A DNA stretch of 64,000 nucleotides from Microvirga guangxiensis (GTDB lineage: Bacteria > Pseudomonadota > Alphaproteobacteria > Rhizobiales > Beijerinckiaceae), in the NCBI RefSeq assembly GCF_900102135.1, contig NZ_FMVJ01000007.1, positions 186,001-250,000 of the forward strand, in the 5' to 3' direction. Below the pieces are notes generated by a model. The model was not told the origin of the DNA and did no database searches. It saw only the letters and a program-made list of their open reading frames with translations. This document shows positions 36,244 to 43,943 of this stretch, piece by piece; position 1 is the stretch's first letter, and every line of letters begins with the position of its first letter. The translations under genes were made by a program, and so were the position numbers.

Positions 36244-37311
36244 ATGAGCATCGGACTTGATGACGTCATTGCCGCTGAGACGATCCTGAGCCACGTGGAT
36301 GGCGAGGCGGGCCGTCTCATCATCCGCGGGCACGATCTCGAGGAACTGGCAGGCCGCATGTCCTTCGAGGATACGACGGCAATGCTGTGGGACGGGCTGG
36401 TGCCGGACGTCTCCGATCCAGGCGCGCTCTTCGGCGAGGCGCGGGAAAGGGCGTTCCGCTATCTCTCGCCGCTGGCCAGGAGTCTCTCCGGCCTGTCGCC
36501 TGTGGAAGGCATGCGCCTGTTGCTTTCGGCCCTGCCGGATTCCGATGAAGACCCTGCCTCCCTTGCGGTCGGAGCCTCGGCGGTCGCCGCAGCCATGGCG
36601 ATCCGGGGCGCGAAAGGTTTGGGCCCGGTCGAGCCTGATGCATCCGCCGGTCACGCGGCGGATCTTCTGCGCATGATCAAGGACGCACCCGTCGATGAGG
36701 CCCGCGCGATGGGGCTCGATACCTATCTCGTGACGGTGATCGACCACGGCCTCAACGCGTCCACTTTCACCGCCCGCGTGGTGGCCTCCACTGAGGCAGG
36801 GCTGCTTTCCTCCGTGGTCGCCGGATTGTGCGCCCTGAAAGGGCCGCTCCATGGCGGCGCTCCCGGACCGGTGCTCGACATGCTCGATGCCATCGGCACG
36901 ATCGGAAATGCGGATTCCTGGCTCGATGACGCCATGGCGCGGGGCGAGCGTCTCATGGGCTTCGGCCACCGCATCTATCGCGTGCGCGATCCACGCGCGG
37001 ATGTGCTGAAAGCCGCGGCCGCGCGCCTGAAGGGGAACAACAACCGCATCGCCTTTGCGGAAGCCGTCGAGCAAACGGCCCTGAACGTGCTCCAGCGCCG
37101 CAAGCCCGGCCGCCGTCTCGACACCAATGTGGAGTTCTACACGGCGATCCTGCTGGACGCGCTGGGCGTGCCGCGTGAGGGCTTCACCCCGCTCTTTGCG
37201 GCAGGGCGGACGGCAGGCTGGGTGGCCCACGCTCTCGAGCAGGAGAGTGTAGGCCGCATCATTCGCCCGCAATCCCGCTATGTGGGACCGTGGCCTGCAC
37301 AGGCGGCTTGA
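36244..37311 (+). CDS. Citrate synthase / 2-methylcitrate synthase-like protein
   Basis: A 355-residue citrate synthase-family protein. His168, His203 (GPLHGG) and His242 (FGHRIYRVRDPRAD) are in place, and GRTAGWVAHALEQ is conserved. The catalytic Asp position reads Glu297 (TNVEFYTA) instead of the usual NVDFYSG; the same change is seen in some CitA-type homologues, so activity is plausible but its substrate is not certain. ATG 36244 follows AAGGAG. Divergent from the HTH-fused paralogue. Confidence 0.85.
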   Translation: MSIGLDDVIAAETILSHVDGEAGRLIIRGHDLEELAGRMSFEDTTAMLWDGLVPDVSDPGALFGEARERAFRYLSPLARSLSGLSPVEGMRLLLSALPDSDEDPASLAVGASAVAAAMAIRGAKGLGPVEPDASAGHAADLLRMIKDAPVDEARAMGLDTYLVTVIDHGLNASTFTARVVASTEAGLLSSVVAGLCALKGPLHGGAPGPVLDMLDAIGTIGNADSWLDDAMARGERLMGFGHRIYRVRDPRADVLKAAAARLKGNNNRIAFAEAVEQTALNVLQRRKPGRRLDTNVEFYTAILLDALGVPREGFTPLFAAGRTAGWVAHALEQESVGRIIRPQSRYVGPWPAQAA

Positions 37312-37327
37312 GCGATCGATTGAACGT

Positions 37328-37425
37328 GTCATCCCGGACGGCGCAGCCGATCCGGGATCGCAAGACGAGAATGGCGCTCTATCCTGAAAACGATCCCGGG
37401 TTCTGCTCCGCAGCCCCGGGATGAC
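37328..37425. repeat. GTCATCCCGG palindromic element
   Basis: A 98-bp element with ends GTCATCCCGG (37328-37337) and CCGGGATGAC (37416-37425) and an internal GATCCGGGATCG / CGATCCCGGG pair. It lies between convergent genes and could act as a transcription stop in both directions. This is a different family from the CTCATCCTGAGGAG repeats. Confidence 0.75.
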
Positions 37426-37433
37426 AGCAGTTC

Positions 37434-38189
37434 TTAAACGTGCTGCCCGCCGTTGATGTGCAGCTCCGCGCCGGTCACGTAGGAGCTCGCTTCGGTGCAC
37501 AGGAAGTAGATGGCTTTCGCCACCTCGTCCGGCGTGCCGAGACGGCGCATGGGGAGCTGCTCGACGATCTTCTCCGTGCCGGGGGAAAGGATCGAGGTGT
37601 CGATCTCGCCGGGGGAGATGGCGTTCACGCGAACCCCGAGAGGCCCGAAATCGGCCGCCATCTCGCGGGTGAGAGCGGCAAGCGCCGCCTTCGAGGTGGC
37701 ATAGGCCGCGCCCGCGAAGGGATGGACGCGCGAGCCGGCGATGGAGGTGACGTTCACCACCGAGCCCTTGGCGCGGGTGAGCTCGTCCTGAAGGCCGCGG
37801 GCGAGCATGATCGAGGCGAAGAAGTTCACCTGGAACACCCGCAGCCAATCATCATGGGAGGTATGGATGGCATCCAGCCTCGAGCCGCCGGGGCCCTTCG
37901 GAGAAATGCCCGCATTATTGACCAGCGCGTGTAGGCAGCCGCCTTCGGCTGCAAGCCGCTCCTTGACCTCGGCGATGGCGCGGACGGTGTCCTCGCCATC
38001 GGCGAGATCGACCTGCAGGTGATCCTCAGGACCCATCTCCCATGGGCAGTTCTCCGGGAAACCGTGGCGCGAGCAGGTGATCACCCGCCAGCCGGCGGCG
38101 GAGAAGCGCTTCACCGTGGCATGCCCGATCCCGCGGCTGGCGCCGGTGAGCAGCATGATGCGGCGGGAGGTGTTGGACGAGGAGGACAT
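37434..38189 (-). CDS. Short-chain dehydrogenase/reductase
   Basis: A 251-residue classical SDR: TGASRGIGHA cofactor motif near residue 15, NNAG, catalytic Ser in NVTSIAGS, Tyr-x3-Lys in YATSKAAL, and a C-terminal VTGAELHINGGQHV that closes the active site as in 3-oxoacyl reductase-like enzymes. Substrate not evident. It lies 54 bp downstream of pdxH on the same strand. Confidence 0.9.
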   Translation of the reverse strand: MSSSSNTSRRIMLLTGASRGIGHATVKRFSAAGWRVITCSRHGFPENCPWEMGPEDHLQVDLADGEDTVRAIAEVKERLAAEGGCLHALVNNAGISPKGPGGSRLDAIHTSHDDWLRVFQVNFFASIMLARGLQDELTRAKGSVVNVTSIAGSRVHPFAGAAYATSKAALAALTREMAADFGPLGVRVNAISPGEIDTSILSPGTEKIVEQLPMRRLGTPDEVAKAIYFLCTEASSYVTGAELHINGGQHV

Positions 38190-38243
38190 TTCATCAATCT
38201 CTAGAGAGGAAGGCGGACCCTTATCTCATCGGCACGGCAAGTC

Positions 38244-38852
38244 CTATGGATAAAGACGGACTTTCCGCCAGCCATCGCCGTCGCGGGTAAAGACGACGCG
38301 GTCGTGGAGCCGGAAGGGCTTGTCCTGCCAGAACTCGATGGAGACCGGCGCGATGCGGAAGCCGGTCCAGTAGGGAGGGCGCGGCACTTCGCCGACGGCG
38401 TATTTCGCGGTGTTGACCGCAACAGCCTTCTCCAGCGCGAAGCGGCTCTCCAGAGGGCGCGATTGCTGGCTTGCCCAGGCGCCGATGCGGCTGTCCCGGG
38501 GGCGGCTCTGGAAGTAGGCGTCGGCTTCCTCGTCGCTCACCATGGTTACTGGTCCGCGGGCGCGAACCTGACGGCGCAGGCTCTTCCAGTGGAGCACGAT
38601 GGCGGCCTTCTGCTGGCCGAGAAGTTCGCGGCCCTTGTTCGATTCCGTGTTCGTGTAGAACACGAAGCCGTTCTCATCGAACCCCTTCAGCAGCACCATG
38701 CGAACGTTGGGCAGGCCGGTCTCGTCGACGGTGGCGAGCGCCATGGCGTTCGGGTCGTTCGGCTCGGAGGCTTCCGCCTCCTTCAGCCAGGACTGAAACA
38801 GGACGAAGGGCTCTTCCGACTCGGTGAAGTCACCGGTTGTTAACGGGTTCAA
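38244..38852 (-). CDS. pdxH: Pyridoxamine 5'-phosphate oxidase
   Basis: A 202-residue PdxH that oxidises pyridoxine/pyridoxamine phosphate to PLP using FMN. Matches: [56 protein letters not shown] and the C-terminal W..RLYP. The frame opens with TTG at 38852; the domain needs nearly all of it, so no later start fits. Divergent from the 38901 gene. PLP made here is needed by enzymes such as the D-amino-acid transaminase in this window. Confidence 0.95.
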   Translation of the reverse strand: MNPLTTGDFTESEEPFVLFQSWLKEAEASEPNDPNAMALATVDETGLPNVRMVLLKGFDENGFVFYTNTESNKGRELLGQQKAAIVLHWKSLRRQVRARGPVTMVSDEEADAYFQSRPRDSRIGAWASQQSRPLESRFALEKAVAVNTAKYAVGEVPRPPYWTGFRIAPVSIEFWQDKPFRLHDRVVFTRDGDGWRKVRLYP

Positions 38853-38900
38853 TGTTTTATCTCGTCGTGTGACTTTTCGATCTTAAGGGGGATCCAACGC

Positions 38901-39437
38901 GTGCCGTGGACCAATCCGCGCCGTTATAGATCAGATGCATTCCTGCGCGAAGCCGGGAAAATTCTGGCTGCGGGATTGATCGCCCTGTCGACGTCCGCCT
39001 GCAGCTTTTCCCTCGGCATGATGGGCATGGGCGACGATGAGCCCAAATCCACGGGCGCGATTGCCCCGACCGATGCTGCTCCGCAAGCGGTTGCCCCCCT
39101 GTCAGCCGATCTCGACGAGGAGGATTGGCGCCGGGCGAAGGCTGCCCTCGCGGTCGCCCTCGATCCTCAGGGGCCCGGCACCCAGGTCTCATGGGACAAC
39201 CCCGAAACCTCCATGAAGGGCAGCTTCACCCCTGCCGGAGCGCCGTTCGTGAAGAACGACGAGATCTGCCGCGCCTTCAACGCCCAGCTCAGCGGTCCTG
39301 CCTCAGCCTCCCTCCAGGGCACTGCCTGCCGCCTGTCCGGCGAGGAATGGGCGATCAAGGAGGTAAAGCCGGCAGGGGCCGGAGCGAAGCCGGATAAGTC
39401 GCCGGCTAAAACGGCCAAGAAGATCGCCAAAGCTTAG
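38901..39437 (+). CDS. RT0821/Lpp0805-like surface antigen domain lipoprotein
   Basis: A 178-residue protein with a GTG start preceded by GGGGGA. A hydrophobic segment ends in the lipobox-like LSTSAC (about residues 29-34), so it is a probable lipoprotein. The second half has the surface-antigen pattern: WRRAKAALAVALD, VSWDNPETSMKGSFTPAG, EICRAFNAQL and GTACRLSGEEWAI, with two conserved Cys. The Lys/Ala-rich tail is probably flexible. Function unknown, envelope. Confidence 0.8.
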   Translation: MPWTNPRRYRSDAFLREAGKILAAGLIALSTSACSFSLGMMGMGDDEPKSTGAIAPTDAAPQAVAPLSADLDEEDWRRAKAALAVALDPQGPGTQVSWDNPETSMKGSFTPAGAPFVKNDEICRAFNAQLSGPASASLQGTACRLSGEEWAIKEVKPAGAGAKPDKSPAKTAKKIAKA

Positions 39438-39499
39438 GCTGCCGCCATCAACTCGTTGCAAAGCGGCAACACTTCACCCATATGAACCCTTGAATTCCG

Positions 39500-39517
39500 T
39501 AGGGCAGTTCTGCCCTA
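39500..39517. promoter_or_regulatory. Perfect dyad TAGGGCAG-TT-CTGCCCTA upstream of the DnaJ-like gene
   Basis: An 8-bp perfect inverted repeat with a 2-base spacer, 26 bp before the start codon of the DnaJ-like gene. Its compactness looks more like an operator than a terminator, since no T run follows. No known heat-shock element (CIRCE) is present. Confidence 0.35.
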
Positions 39518-39543
39518 ATCCGACGGTTCATGGATTATCCAAC

Positions 39544-40488
39544 ATGCGAAACCCCTACGACGTTCTAGGCGTATCCCGCTCCGCGAGCGAAGCGGAGATC
39601 AAGAAGGCGTTCCGCAAGCTGGCCAAGACCTATCATCCCGACAGCAACAAGAACGATCCGAAAACCAAGGACAAATTCGCCGAGATCAATGCCGCCTACG
39701 AGATCCTGGGCGATGCCGACAAGCGCGGGCAGTTCGACCGGGGCGAGATAGATGCCGAAGGCAAGCCGCGCTTCCAGGGCTTCGAGGGCTTTGGAGGTGG
39801 CTTCGGCGGACGGGGCGCGGGTGCTCAGGGCTATGAAGGCTTCGGCTTCGGCGGACGCCGCGCGCGCGGCTTCTCGGGAGGCGACACGAACGATTTCTTC
39901 TCCGAACTTTTCGGCGAGGCGTTCCGCTCGGCCGGAGCGGAAGGCATGCGTCAGCGACAGCAGAGCCGGGCTCAACCCCAGAAGGGTGAGGATGTGGCTG
40001 CCACGCTCACCGTGACTCTGGAAGAAGTGGCGGCCGAAGCCAAGAAGCGGGTCCGCCTTCCCACCGGGCGCGATCTCGACGTGGTCATTCCCAAGGGCGT
40101 CAGCGACGGGCAGGTGATCCGCCTGCGCGGACAGGGGCAGGGCGCTCCGGGCGTGGACCCGGGCGATGCGCTGCTCACCATCAGGATCGCCCCCCATGAG
40201 CGCTTCACCATGGAGGGAGCAAACCTCCGTTCGCGCCTGCCGATCCAGATCGAGGAAGCCATTCTCGGCGGTTCCGTCCGCATTCCCACCCTGACCGGTG
40301 CGGTGAGCATGAATATCCCGCCCATGACCGATTCCGGCCGGACCTTCCGGCTGCGCGGCAAGGGGCTTCCCATGAAGGGCGGAGACTTCGGCGACCTTCT
40401 GGTGACGGTAGAGATCAAGCTTCCGCAGATCGTGGACGAGAGCCTGATGGATTACGCCCGGAAGCAGCGTTCCGCTAAGGCAGAATAG
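39544..40488 (+). CDS. DnaJ-like (CbpA-type) J-domain co-chaperone
   Basis: A 314-residue type-II J-protein. The J-domain (residues ~1-70) has YHPDSNK (HPD motif) and FAEINAAYEILGD. A Gly/Phe-rich linker (~85-125) follows, then two C-terminal client-binding domains (LRLPTGRDLDVVIPKGVSDGQVIRL..., ILGGSVRIPTLTGAVSM). There is no cysteine zinc finger, as in CbpA. It would stimulate DnaK. ATG 39544 begins MRNPYDVLGV exactly at the J-domain; an upstream in-frame start at 39490 would add an unrelated leader overlapping the dyad. Confidence 0.93.
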   Translation: MRNPYDVLGVSRSASEAEIKKAFRKLAKTYHPDSNKNDPKTKDKFAEINAAYEILGDADKRGQFDRGEIDAEGKPRFQGFEGFGGGFGGRGAGAQGYEGFGFGGRRARGFSGGDTNDFFSELFGEAFRSAGAEGMRQRQQSRAQPQKGEDVAATLTVTLEEVAAEAKKRVRLPTGRDLDVVIPKGVSDGQVIRLRGQGQGAPGVDPGDALLTIRIAPHERFTMEGANLRSRLPIQIEEAILGGSVRIPTLTGAVSMNIPPMTDSGRTFRLRGKGLPMKGGDFGDLLVTVEIKLPQIVDESLMDYARKQRSAKAE

Positions 40489-40514
40489 CAAAAATTCACG
40501 ATATAACGCCTGGA

Positions 40515-40533
40515 TTGGGCCTCTCAGGCCCAA
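40515..40533. terminator. Hairpin TTGGGCCT-CTC-AGGCCCAA after the DnaJ-like gene
   Basis: A perfect 8-bp stem with a 3-base loop, 27 bp after the DnaJ-like stop and 77 bp before fabI. There is no T tract, so it could be an attenuator or a weak terminator separating the two genes. Confidence 0.4.
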
Positions 40534-40610
40534 GAGGGCTTCCCCACGCCGGTGCTCTCGGCTAAAGAAGCCGCTCTTTTTCAAGTGTCCAGCGACGATC
40601 TAGGTGAATC

Positions 40611-41435
40611 ATGGCGGAGACAAAGGCCACCGGCATCCTGGCCGGTAAGCGTGGCTTGGTGATGGGCGTGGCGAACAACCGTTCGATCGCCTGGGGCATT
40701 GCGCAGGCTGCTCGCCAGCAGGGCGCCGAGCTCGCTTTCACGTATCAGGGCGATGCCCTCAAGAAGCGTGTCGAACCCCTCGCAAAGGAACTCGATGCCA
40801 TCGTCGTCGGCCATTGCGACGTGACGGACGGCGCCACCATCGATGCGGTGTTCGAGGAAGTGAAGCGCGTTTGGGGCTCCATCGACTTCGTGATCCACTG
40901 CATCGCCTTCTCCGACAAGGACGAGCTGACCGGCCGCTACGTGGATACCACGGAGGGCAACTTCTCCAAGTCGCTGCTGATCTCCTGCTATTCCTTCACG
41001 GCCATCGCCCAGCGCGCCGAGAAGGTGATGACCGACGGCGGCTCGATGCTGACGCTCACCTATTACGGCGCCGAGAAGTGGATGCCCCACTACAATGTCA
41101 TGGGCGTCGCCAAGGCCGCTCTCGAGGCGTCGGTGCGCTATCTCGCAGCCGACCTCGGCCCCAAGAACATCCGCGTCAACGCGATTTCGGCAGGCCCGAT
41201 CAAGACGCTGGCCGCTTCCGGCATCGGCGACTTCCGCTACATCCTCAAGTGGAACGAGTATAACTCGCCGCTGCGCCGCACGGTCACCATCGAGGAGGTC
41301 GGCGAAAGCGCGGCGTTCCTCGTCTCCGACATGGCCCGCGGCATGACCGGCGAGATCATGCATGTCGACGCCGGCTACCACGTCGTCGGCATGAAGAACC
41401 CGGAAGCACCCGACCTCTCCCTCGACAAAGAGTAA
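40611..41435 (+). CDS. fabI: Enoyl-ACP reductase (NADH)
   Basis: A 274-residue FabI. Hallmarks: GVANNRSIAWGIA nucleotide-binding start, HCIAFSDK, and the Tyr-x6-Lys catalytic pair in YYGAEKWMPHYNVMGVAKAAL. The C-terminal MHVDAGYHVVGM is typical. It performs the last step of each fatty-acid elongation cycle and is the triclosan target class. The histidine-phosphatase gene starts 11 bp downstream. Confidence 0.96.
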   Translation: MAETKATGILAGKRGLVMGVANNRSIAWGIAQAARQQGAELAFTYQGDALKKRVEPLAKELDAIVVGHCDVTDGATIDAVFEEVKRVWGSIDFVIHCIAFSDKDELTGRYVDTTEGNFSKSLLISCYSFTAIAQRAEKVMTDGGSMLTLTYYGAEKWMPHYNVMGVAKAALEASVRYLAADLGPKNIRVNAISAGPIKTLAASGIGDFRYILKWNEYNSPLRRTVTIEEVGESAAFLVSDMARGMTGEIMHVDAGYHVVGMKNPEAPDLSLDKE

Positions 41436-41446
41436 TCATCAGTTCC

Positions 41447-42037
41447 ATGAACCCGTCTCGCCCGAAGATCTATTTCATCCGCCACGGCGAGACGGACTGG
41501 AATCTGGAAGGCCGCCTCCAGGGTCAGAAGGACATCCCGCTCAACGATCTCGGCCGCGTGCAGGCCGAGGAAGCGGGCCGCCGTCTCCAGTCCGTTGCCC
41601 CGCATTATGAAGACCTCGCCTATATGGCGAGCCCGATGCTGCGTACCCGCGAGACCATGGAGATCCTGCGGGGAGCCATCGGCCTCCATCCTGAAGGCTA
41701 CAAGCTGGACGAGCGCCTGGTGGAGATCACGTTCGGTGCTTGGGAAGGGATGACTTGGAAGGAAGTCCGCAAGGCCGAGCCCCAGCTCGCTGCGCTCCGC
41801 GAGCGCGACAAATGGAACTACATCCCTCCGGGCGGCGAGAGCTATGCCATGCTCGTGGACCGCATCCATCCTGTCATCGAGGACATTACCCGGGACACGG
41901 TCATTGTCGCCCATGGCGGCGTTGCCCGCGCCTTCCTCGCGCTCTGCTGCGGTGTCAATTCACGTCAGGCCGCCAGCATGGATATCTGGCAGGGCAGGGT
42001 GCTGGTGATCGAAGGGCGCAATCACCGCTGGGTGTGA
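41447..42037 (+). CDS. Histidine phosphatase (phosphoglycerate mutase-like)
   Basis: A 196-residue branch-1 histidine phosphatase. The catalytic RHGETDWN motif is at residues ~13-20; a second His lies in VAHGGVARAF. Length and the FGAWEGMTW segment are closer to a broad phosphatase (CobC/GpmB type) than to a genuine glycolytic mutase. It lies 11 bp after fabI, a conserved adjacency in Hyphomicrobiales. Confidence 0.9.
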   Translation: MNPSRPKIYFIRHGETDWNLEGRLQGQKDIPLNDLGRVQAEEAGRRLQSVAPHYEDLAYMASPMLRTRETMEILRGAIGLHPEGYKLDERLVEITFGAWEGMTWKEVRKAEPQLAALRERDKWNYIPPGGESYAMLVDRIHPVIEDITRDTVIVAHGGVARAFLALCCGVNSRQAASMDIWQGRVLVIEGRNHRWV

Positions 42038-42081
42038 GAGGCCTCCCCGGAGGCGGCACCTTCATTCACATTCCAGCGTTG

Positions 42082-42507
42082 ATGGGCATGCAATATGTCT
42101 GCGATGCTCCGGGCGGGAAGACTTGGTTTCGGATCGAGACCGAGGGCGAGGCCGCGCTGGAAACGGATGTGATGAAGCATGCGGTCGAGAAGCATTTTCG
42201 ACAGGCGTGGGATGCAGCCACATGTGGCTATCAATCGAGCTCGTCGTCCTTCATCGAGCAGAACATCGGCCTCAAGGCTCATGTCCAGCGCGTCATGCCG
42301 CTTTTCCTGACCTTGCGTGATGCGGAGGGCAATGCCCTGGCGACAGCGATGCTGCCGCCCGGAGGGAAACCCGACCCGGCCTTCCGGATCATCATCGTGG
42401 GCCCGGAGAACCGCGATCCTTATCCCGAGCACGAGGGAGCCATCGAGGCGCTGGGCGCGCATTTCGGCCTTACCCTCGACCGAGCCCGCTGCTACCCCTA
42501 CCGGTAA
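42082..42507 (+). CDS. Hypothetical conserved-looking protein (141 aa)
   Basis: A 141-residue soluble protein with a regular alpha/beta pattern: GGKTWFRIETEGEAALE, VMKHAVEKHFRQAWDAA, IGLKAHVQRVMPLFLTLRD and GGKPDPAFRIIIVGP. No signal peptide. I do not recognise a family. The open frame runs upstream into the phosphatase gene; ATG 42082 (or 42088) is the first sensible start. It sits in the fabI-aroC run. Confidence 0.65.
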   Translation: MGMQYVCDAPGGKTWFRIETEGEAALETDVMKHAVEKHFRQAWDAATCGYQSSSSSFIEQNIGLKAHVQRVMPLFLTLRDAEGNALATAMLPPGGKPDPAFRIIIVGPENRDPYPEHEGAIEALGAHFGLTLDRARCYPYR

Positions 42508-42596
42508 ATCCTCTTGTAGAGGGCACTCCCGCAGCGGTCGGGCGTGACACCCGCGCGCTTTGGTTCTAAGACGCTTTGAACTTTCGAAGAAGCGCC

Positions 42597-43712
42597 ATGT
42601 CCTACAATACCTTCGGTCACCTTTTCCGCGTCACCACCTTCGGCGAAAGCCACGGTCCGGCCCTCGGCTGCGTCATCGACGGCTGTCCGCCGATGATCCC
42701 GATCGAGGCCGCCGAGATCCAGGCGGAGCTCGACCGCCGCCGCCCGGGCCAGTCGCGGTTCACGACCCAGCGCCAGGAGCCGGATCAGGTGAAGATCCTC
42801 TCCGGGGTGTTCATGGACGAGCGCACAGGCCAGCAAGTCACCACCGGCACGCCCATCGCGCTGATGATCGAGAACGTGGATCAGCGCTCGAAGGATTATT
42901 CGGAGATCAAGAACTCCTATCGTCCGGGTCATGCGGATTTCACCTATGACGCGAAATACGGCATCCGCGATTATCGCGGCGGCGGCCGTTCCTCTGCCCG
43001 CGAGACGGCGGCCCGCGTGGCGGCAGGCGCGGTTGCGCGAAAGGTTCTCTCTGGCGTCACCATTCGGGGTGCCCTCGTGCAGATGGGGCCCCATGCCATC
43101 GACCGCGGCAACTGGGATTGGGACGAGGTGTCCCGCAATCCCTTCTTCTGCCCGGACGCGAAGGCGGCGGCTTTCTACGAGGAATATCTCGATGGCCTGC
43201 GGAAAGCGGGCTCTTCCATAGGCGCAGTGATCGAAGTTGTGGCCGAGGGTGTTCCGGCGGGTCTCGGCGCGCCGATTTACGGCAAGCTCGATTCCGATCT
43301 CGCCTCCGCGATGATGTCGATCAACGCGGTGAAGGGTGTCGAAATCGGCGATGGCTTCGCGGCTGCGGCGCTGCGCGGTGAGGAGAACGCGGACGAGATG
43401 CGTTCCGGCAATCAGGGAGCGCCGACCTTCCTGTCGAACCATGCGGGCGGCGTCCTCGGCGGCATTTCCACGGGCCAGCCGGTTGTCTGCCGCTTCGCCG
43501 TGAAGCCCACCTCGTCGATCCTCACCCCCCGCTCCAGCGTGACCCGTACAGGCGCTGAGGCCGAAGTGATGACCAAGGGCCGCCACGACCCCTGCGTCGG
43601 CATCCGCGCCGTGCCGGTGGGCGAGGCCATGATGGCCTGCGTGCTGGCCGACCATGTCCTGCGCCATCGCGGGCAGGTTGGCGATAGCCCGGCTTGGCCG
43701 TTCAAGGCTTGA
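42597..43712 (+). CDS. aroC: Chorismate synthase
   Basis: A 371-residue AroC, which converts EPSP to chorismate using reduced FMN. All signatures are present: [16 protein letters not shown] near the start, [60 protein letters not shown] and [17 protein letters not shown] 42597 gives the usual MSYNTFG start; an earlier ATG at 42576 is an alternative but adds a non-conserved MNFRRSA. Confidence 0.97.
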   Translation: MSYNTFGHLFRVTTFGESHGPALGCVIDGCPPMIPIEAAEIQAELDRRRPGQSRFTTQRQEPDQVKILSGVFMDERTGQQVTTGTPIALMIENVDQRSKDYSEIKNSYRPGHADFTYDAKYGIRDYRGGGRSSARETAARVAAGAVARKVLSGVTIRGALVQMGPHAIDRGNWDWDEVSRNPFFCPDAKAAAFYEEYLDGLRKAGSSIGAVIEVVAEGVPAGLGAPIYGKLDSDLASAMMSINAVKGVEIGDGFAAAALRGEENADEMRSGNQGAPTFLSNHAGGVLGGISTGQPVVCRFAVKPTSSILTPRSSVTRTGAEAEVMTKGRHDPCVGIRAVPVGEAMMACVLADHVLRHRGQVGDSPAWPFKA

Positions 43713-43770
43713 AGTTCGCATACGTCGTCGCCTGCCTTGTGCCGGTGACTCCGTTTGTCTCACCCTCTCC

Positions 43771-43869
43771 CTCATCCTGAGGAGCAGCGCAGCTGCGTCT
43801 CGAAGGGGGTTTCAGTCCTCTCTAGACTCTCCTTCGAGACGGCGCTTTCGTGCCTTCTGAGCATTGAGG
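43771..43869. repeat. Dispersed palindromic element, copy 2 (one arm degraded)
   Basis: Same family as the element at 33903-34004: CTCATCCTGAGGAG (43771-43784) and the inner pair CGTCTCGAAGG (43796-43806) / CCTTCGAGACG (43831-43841) are intact. The right outer arm is degenerate (CCTTCTGAGCATTGAGG). It lies between aroC and the ribB fusion gene. Confidence 0.75.
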
Positions 43870-43900
43870 CGGCTGCTTCTTTGCAAACCTCAATCGGCAA

Positions 43901-43919
43901 ATTTTAGTTTTACTAAAAT
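43901..43919. promoter_or_regulatory. Perfect dyad ATTTTAGT-TTT-ACTAAAAT upstream of the HTH-RibB gene
   Basis: An 8-bp inverted repeat with 3-base spacer, 24 bp before the ATG of the HTH-ribB frame. It is AT-only apart from one G and one C in GC-rich surroundings. A Cro/CI-like HTH is encoded at the start of the next gene, so this is a natural candidate for its operator. Binding is inferred. Confidence 0.5.
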
Positions 43920-43943
43920 CGCTCCATCGGCTAAGTCAGCCGC

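Noticed and set aside
36187-37848. Minus-strand frame of about 550 codons across two genes
   Set aside because: It overlaps the citrate synthase gene antisense and part of the SDR gene and has no domain-like content.
43713-43943. Possible FMN riboswitch upstream of the ribB fusion gene
   Set aside because: The RFN conserved boxes were not seen; the gap holds a palindromic repeat and the AT-rich dyad instead.
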